From the NCBI GenBank assembly GCA_945643635.1, contig CALZFC010000015.1, forward strand, positions 911,001-975,000: 64,000 bases of DNA, given 5' to 3'. The position numbers and the translations under genes were made by a program. How positions within the stretch are numbered: position 1 is the stretch's first letter; every line of letters begins with the position of its first letter. Under the pieces are notes generated by a model, which saw only the letters and a list, made by a program, of their open reading frames with translations, ran no database searches and was not told the origin of the DNA. The DNA is from Allodiplogaster sudhausi (Eukaryota > Nematoda > Chromadorea > Rhabditida > Diplogasteridae). Positions 59,547-64,000 of this stretch are shown in pieces.

Positions 59547-60722
59547 ATGGCAGCGGTACCACAGAACCCTCAGGCTCCAGCAGTACGTCCAAGCTGTTCA
59601 CAGGAAACGCCGCAATGCCCAATTATTTTTGGATTTAAAAATTTCTTGAAACTGATTTTAGATAATGATAATATAATAATGATAATATATATGTAATCTT
59701 TTAATTCTACCTGCGGATAACTCACAGAGCATCCGTACATATATCTAAGAAGAAGAAAAAAGTACTACTGCTAGCATATGCTTGCACTTCAGATTCCGGA
59801 GAAGGAGAGCGGCCCAGTTCAGGCAAATTGCGATCTCATGGCGTACAAGGTTTAAAACGATTGCCTCTTTTGCCTCTTAAAATCTGCACGGCCTATCCAT
59901 CTTGCCAGAAAACCGAAAAATGATGATGTTTAAAGGACATTGATTAGCGACACCCGGTAGTGGTGTTTGTCAAAATGGGTGCTTTCGTGACTGTCGATAT
60001 AATTATTTAAATATATATATGTACATATATTCCACATTCAATTATTTATCTCGACATCTTCCATGATGATATCAATTCTTTTTAATAGTAATTATTTTAG
60101 CTTCGCAAGTTTATACCGCGTGTGGATGAAGGAACCGAAGCGGAGAAAGCGGAAGAGATTGGGAAGGCATGTTAAACGATCCAAAAACTCAATCTTAGGT
60201 TGAAATATATTCTAATTCTTGCCAAATGGTGCCAGATTTTTTGTCAAAGTAACTCATTATTTAGGCGAAGAAGAAGGGCAACCTGGGAATTATTCTTGGC
60301 GAAGATCTCCGCGTTATCACCATCACGAACGACACGCCCGCATACCAACGACTCTTCCCGGACGACCTCATCGTCAAGGTTGGTGCCACGCCCAACCGTC
60401 CATCGAAGGCTCCCGAGCTCATCTTAACTATCACTGGCTGTGAGTTCAGCGAACCAATTTCTCGTCTTTGAAGGTGGATGACCAGCCAGTGAAGACCAAG
60501 GCCGAGTACGAGGAGGCGCTCTCGAAGAATGACTCCGTCACCATCACATTTATCAGACGTTAGGCCTTCCTCTCCACTCCCCCTACCTATTCCTCTCTTT
60601 CTGCTTCACCTTGACTCCTTCTGCTAACATCTTCACTCTTAGTTTCCGGCCTCTTTCACTCGCTGTCTCTCTCTCACCCTTCTCTCTTTATCCCTTACTC
60701 TCTGGCTCTGCCTCCTCGCTTC

Positions 60723-60768
<46 letters not shown>

Positions 60769-61049
60769 CAGCTCGTCTCTTCCCGACGGAGCGCGAGCGC
60801 CATATCCTAGTGCGTCATAGCGGTTTCCGCTACGCCATCGTGTCCGTGGAGGGCGCGACCCCCGAGGCGGCTGCGGCTGTCAATCTCATCCGCTGCAGCA
60901 GCGGGCCGTATATGGTCCGTGCACTCTGCTTTCATCTTATCTTTCTCCAGTATTTTCGTCTTATATTTTCCTTCAGGGCTCCGCACTCGTCAAGTCCGTG
61001 CCTGAAGACAACGTCTTCAAGAAGGCGATGCAGGTTCGGGCAGGGGGAC

Positions 61050-61088
<39 letters not shown>

Positions 61089-61688
61089 AGAGGGAGTCAA
61101 GCAAAGGAAAGAGAGAGGAGACAACATCGCAGACAAGACTCGTTTGTTGCAGCCAAGCGACCGTGTCATCGACGTTGATGGCAAACTGACGCCGTCGCCG
61201 GAGGATGCAAAGAAGGTTTGGTCCTTTCTCTCTCTCCCTCTCTTTCTCTCTCTTGCTCTCTCTCTCTTTCTCTCTCTCTCTCTCTTCCTTGCAGGAATTG
61301 ATGAAGGCATCTGAGAAGGGGGCGGTCTCGATTCTACTGGAGCAGCCCGTCTCAGCCATAGCGCTAACAACTGCTGACGCGCGCATGGCAGAGAAGGAGA
61401 ACGAGGGACCGTCATTCATCGTTATGTTAGTCTGCGAGAGAAGGGGAGATAAGGGAGAGGGAGAGAGTAGAGAGATGGGGATGGAGAGTTGTTATGGCTT
61501 TAAATGAATCGTTACCGTTTATCGGCATAGTTACGCCATAATCCGTGTGATTTCTTTTCTAAAATATCCTATTAAATGATAGTTTATATGAATTGGAAAA
61601 TCCTTCTTCTTTCAGCAGCAAAACCAGCGACTCCAAGCAGCAGCCGGTGAAGCGGAAGAAGCGCTGCTGCTGCTGCACCGTTCAGTAA
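59547..61688 (+). CDS. Two-PDZ-domain protein with C-terminal CaaX box
   Basis: The start gives MAAVPQNPQAPA with a strong gtacgt donor. Following exons: IPEKESGPVQANCDLMAYK (59,793), LRKFIPRVDEGTEAEKAEEI (about 60,100) and PDZ1 KKKGNLGIILGEDLRVITIT to DDQPVKTKAEYEEALSKNDS. PDZ2 covers ERERHILVRHSGFRYAIVSV to SDRVIDVDGKLTPSPEDAKK and GAVSILLEQP. The ligand loop of PDZ1 is L-G-I-I-L, a variant of G-L-G-F. The last exon ends KRKKRCCCCTVQ before TAA: a polybasic stretch, three adjacent cysteines and a C-T-V-Q CaaX box. This predicts prenylation (C-terminal Gln favours farnesyl) with possible palmitoylation, so a lipid-anchored scaffold. One junction (GGGAAG|GCATGT to TTAG|GCG) needs a GC-AG intron. 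A membrane scaffold role is inference. Confidence 0.75.
60724..60765. repeat. CT microsatellite before a PDZ-gene acceptor
   Basis: A (CT)n run of about 40 bases immediately before the CTGCAG acceptor, forming an extended polypyrimidine tract. The (GA)n tract at 61,049-61,086 lies in a later intron of the same gene. Confidence 0.9.
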
Positions 61689-61699
61689 GAGCCAAGCCC

Positions 61700-62520
61700 C
61701 GCCCACTTGTATGCCCCGCCCACCGAGCTTGTCCCGTTCCATGTCATCGTTCCCTTCCTTGGCAGGCCGATCCTAGTCTTCCTGGGTCTATTCCCGTAGC
61801 CAGCTGGAGTGCGCTGATAAAACGCTTCAAATTGGATGTTGTGCATGTGGGTCACGAAAAATCAAGAATATGACAGAAAATGATAATTTGATTTAAAAAA
61901 ATATCCGGATCTGATATCTGTTATGCTCCGATTTGCACAAGTAATTTGTTGTGTAATTTGCACTTTGCTCTTTGCTTGTGATCAAAGATACTACTCCATT
62001 CCGGAATCGAATGCTTAAAAAGGTAGGTAATGAAAAGTGATTAAGAGATGGAGGCAAAATATGCTGTGATAACACCAGGAAATAAAAATAGGGGGGAAGA
62101 AAGCAATCTGAAGGGGGGGGGGGGTAAAAGGGAGTTCCTCCGTTCCCTTCGTGCCACCCCTGAGCAACACGGTCAGATCACACCATTCTCTGCTCTCACT
62201 TTGCTGGTGCGCCTTCACATGCAAGCGAGACGGCAATTCGAAAAAGACTCTGCTCTCCCTTTAGTAATATCTTCAAGCGATATCATTCATTATCTCTGCT
62301 ATCTCTCTCTCTCTCCTTCTCTCCTTTTCCCTCTCAATCTCTGCTTCTCTCCTGTTTTCTCTGTCTCTAACCCCGTCTCATACTAAATACACGCCACCCT
62401 TTCGGGCGATGGCGTGAGATTTACGATTAATACCAAGAGTACTGTGCGTCTACCACGAACCGCACTTTCACCCGGTTTTACACTGGATCCTATGGAAATT
62501 GTATGAGAAGAAAGACAGAG

Positions 62521-62558
<38 letters not shown>

Positions 62559-63470
62559 AGGATAGATAGAGGAGTGATACAAGAATGAATTTAAGAGGGA
62601 GAAGGAAGAACACAGAGAGTAAGACAAAGCGGAGAAAGTGAAAGAGTGATAATGGAGAATATAGAGAGTTTGACGTAGAACGCCAAAGGGGAGGAGCGAC
62701 GATTGGCCTTTTTTTTTGTTCTATGGAATAAACAGTAAAATTCTATATGTAAGTACATCGGTTCCTACTTTGCCATCCACCCTTGGAAGAAAGGAAAGGA
62801 TTAAAAATAAATATTTTTACCATTATAACGCTGTCTGACCCAATTTTTAAGATGAATTTTGAATTTTACGATAACTTTTTTTTAAATTGCAGTCAATTGC
62901 AACATTATGTGCATACATACATACATACATACTATGCTTCGTTTTCTATTCTCTAATTGTGCAGACTATTTGTGCGTTTTTTACTTACGCAGAGTATCTT
63001 TCTCTGATCATTGGCCGCTTATTCTGGAACTGTGTTGCAGAAAGGAGCGAGAAAGAAAGATAAACTAGAGAGAGAGAGAGAGAGAGAGTGAGAGATAAAG
63101 CGAGTGAGAGAGATAGTGAGAGAAATGCGGAATAGGGTGGATGGATGAAAGAAAAAGAAATATCTGAAGGGAGAGACGGAGAGATTGAGTAGAGAGGACT
63201 GAGGAGCTCAAAAAAAAGATTTTCCAAAGAGACAGTCAAGGCACAAAATGGTGGCATGTTCTCTTGTATAAGCCTTTCATCTTTGAATTCTTCTCTTATA
63301 AACGCATTCATGTCTGTAGTCGCGAGCTTCTATCATTCGCCTATTATACTTAATTCTTTATGTCTTCATATGCGAGTCGTGGAGTGTATTTATGTCCATC
63401 CTTATTCCATTCAATTCATTGATTAAAATATTATTATAAGAGATCAATCGAACTTGGGCTCCCGGCGCTC
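61700..63470. other. Intergenic, microsatellite-rich
   Basis: Holds a G-run at 62,106-62,116, (GA)n tracts at 62,525-62,555 and 63,067-63,090, TACATA repeats at 62,912-62,932 and an AATAAA at 62,727. No exon was recognised. It should include the PDZ gene 3' UTR and the desaturase promoter. Confidence 0.5.
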
Positions 63471-63477
63471 GAGAAAG

Positions 63478-64000
63478 ATGAGCGCGAAGACGGCGGGATT
63501 TCGACTGAAGGTAAGAACTTGGAATAGAGAGAGAGAGAGAATTATTCATTCATTCATTTATTCCATGTACTATGGGATTTCAACAATGGATGAATTCGGA
63601 TATGGTTGTGTTGAAGTAGGAGCCTAAAAAGCAACATGAATTCCATCCTATGGATTATGAACGATAAAAGAGTATCTTTAGGTCGATGGCAAATGGCTTC
63701 ACGTCGGCGAGTCCACAGTCTTCAAGCACCCGGGTGGTCCGGTCATCACGCAGTACAGGTCTGCTGCTTTCACTTTTAGCTTAAAATCTACATATAAATA
63801 TTTTAAACTCAAGGTCACGAACGAATAAAAAATATTTTTAAACCATATTTTTATCCTTGACGCGTCACGTGAAGAAAAATGATAGGAGAGGAAATTCAGC
63901 AATGCCGATGCAACGCACATCTTCCACGCATTCCACGCCGGCAGTGCCAAGGCGTACAAGCAGTTGAATCTCATGAAAGCAAAGGCGTGGGACGAGTCGG
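63478..64000 (+). CDS. fat-3: Front-end fatty-acid desaturase, cytochrome b5 part only
   Basis: Three exons: 63,478-63,510 (MSAKTAGFRLK), 63,682-63,758 and 63,900 to beyond the window, with phases 0 and 2. The protein reads VDGKWLHVGESTVFKHPGGP then VITQYSNADATHIFHAFHAG, then AYKQLNLMKAKAWDES. H-P-G-G is the first heme-ligand motif of the fused cytochrome b5 domain, and H-I-F-H-A-F-H is the second, as in nematode delta-6/delta-5 desaturases of the FAT-3/FAT-4 type. These are endoplasmic reticulum membrane enzymes that insert double bonds between an existing one and the carboxyl end of C18-C20 fatty acids, with electrons from their own b5 domain. The catalytic His boxes are outside the window, so FAT-3 and FAT-4 cannot be told apart with confidence. 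Confidence 0.8.

Noticed and set aside
1..64000. tRNA, rRNA or trans-spliced leader genes
   Set aside because: Looked for B-box GGTTCGA words and spliced-leader sequence by eye and found none convincing; a covariance-model scan would be decisive.

Overview
The window is nuclear DNA of a nematode. The evidence is intron-dense genes with small exons, GT-AG introns ending in short TTTCAG/TTTTAG acceptors, and nematode-typical families: an Srt chemoreceptor, a fast-evolving nematode nuclear hormone receptor, a C6-domain secreted protein, a two-domain S28 peptidase and a FAT-3-like desaturase. The moderate GC content, very many short exons and abundant CT/AG microsatellites would fit a diplogastrid such as Pristionchus, but that is inference. 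No operon, tRNA or rRNA was recognised.

Layout. 1-0.8 kb: 3' part of a secreted C6-domain gene (-). 1.7-3.2 kb: an unrecognised C-terminally membrane-anchored protein (-). 3.4-14.4 kb: gene-poor repeat territory with a 1 kb two-part repeat, a ~2.1 kb TIR-bounded segment (4.83-6.95 kb) and an array of LTR-like direct repeats separated by decayed element-protein fragments and a TTAA-type MITE. 15.2-17.8 kb: ionotropic (glutamate-receptor-like) receptor (+), with a decayed copy of its last exon just downstream. 18.3-21.7 kb: Srt-type GPCR (-), convergent to it and carrying an inverted-repeat element in an intron. 23.8-31.4 kb: a double-S28-domain, probably GPI-anchored protein (+) in which both catalytic-serine motifs lack serine. 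32.3-35.2 kb: two tandem paralogues of an unrecognised small membrane protein (-). 36.7-52.7 kb: nuclear hormone receptor (+) whose upstream exons appear to be separated from the rest by a ~4.9 kb intron full of nested foldback elements. 53.8-59.0 kb: rabenosyn-5 (-). 59.5-61.7 kb: two-PDZ protein with a C-terminal CaaX box (+), divergent from rabenosyn-5. 63.48 kb to the end: N-terminal exons of a cytochrome-b5-fused front-end desaturase (+).

The genes do not form a pathway. The IR-like channel and the Srt receptor are two adjacent chemosensory-type genes; the rest look like unrelated neighbours. The most unusual items are the double pseudo-S28 protein, the inverted arms made of tandem repeats at 39.97-42.70 kb, the LTR-like array, and an enlarged second zinc finger in the nuclear receptor. 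Exon boundaries were read by eye from open frames and GT/AG (occasionally GC/AG) signals, so they are approximate unless phases are stated.
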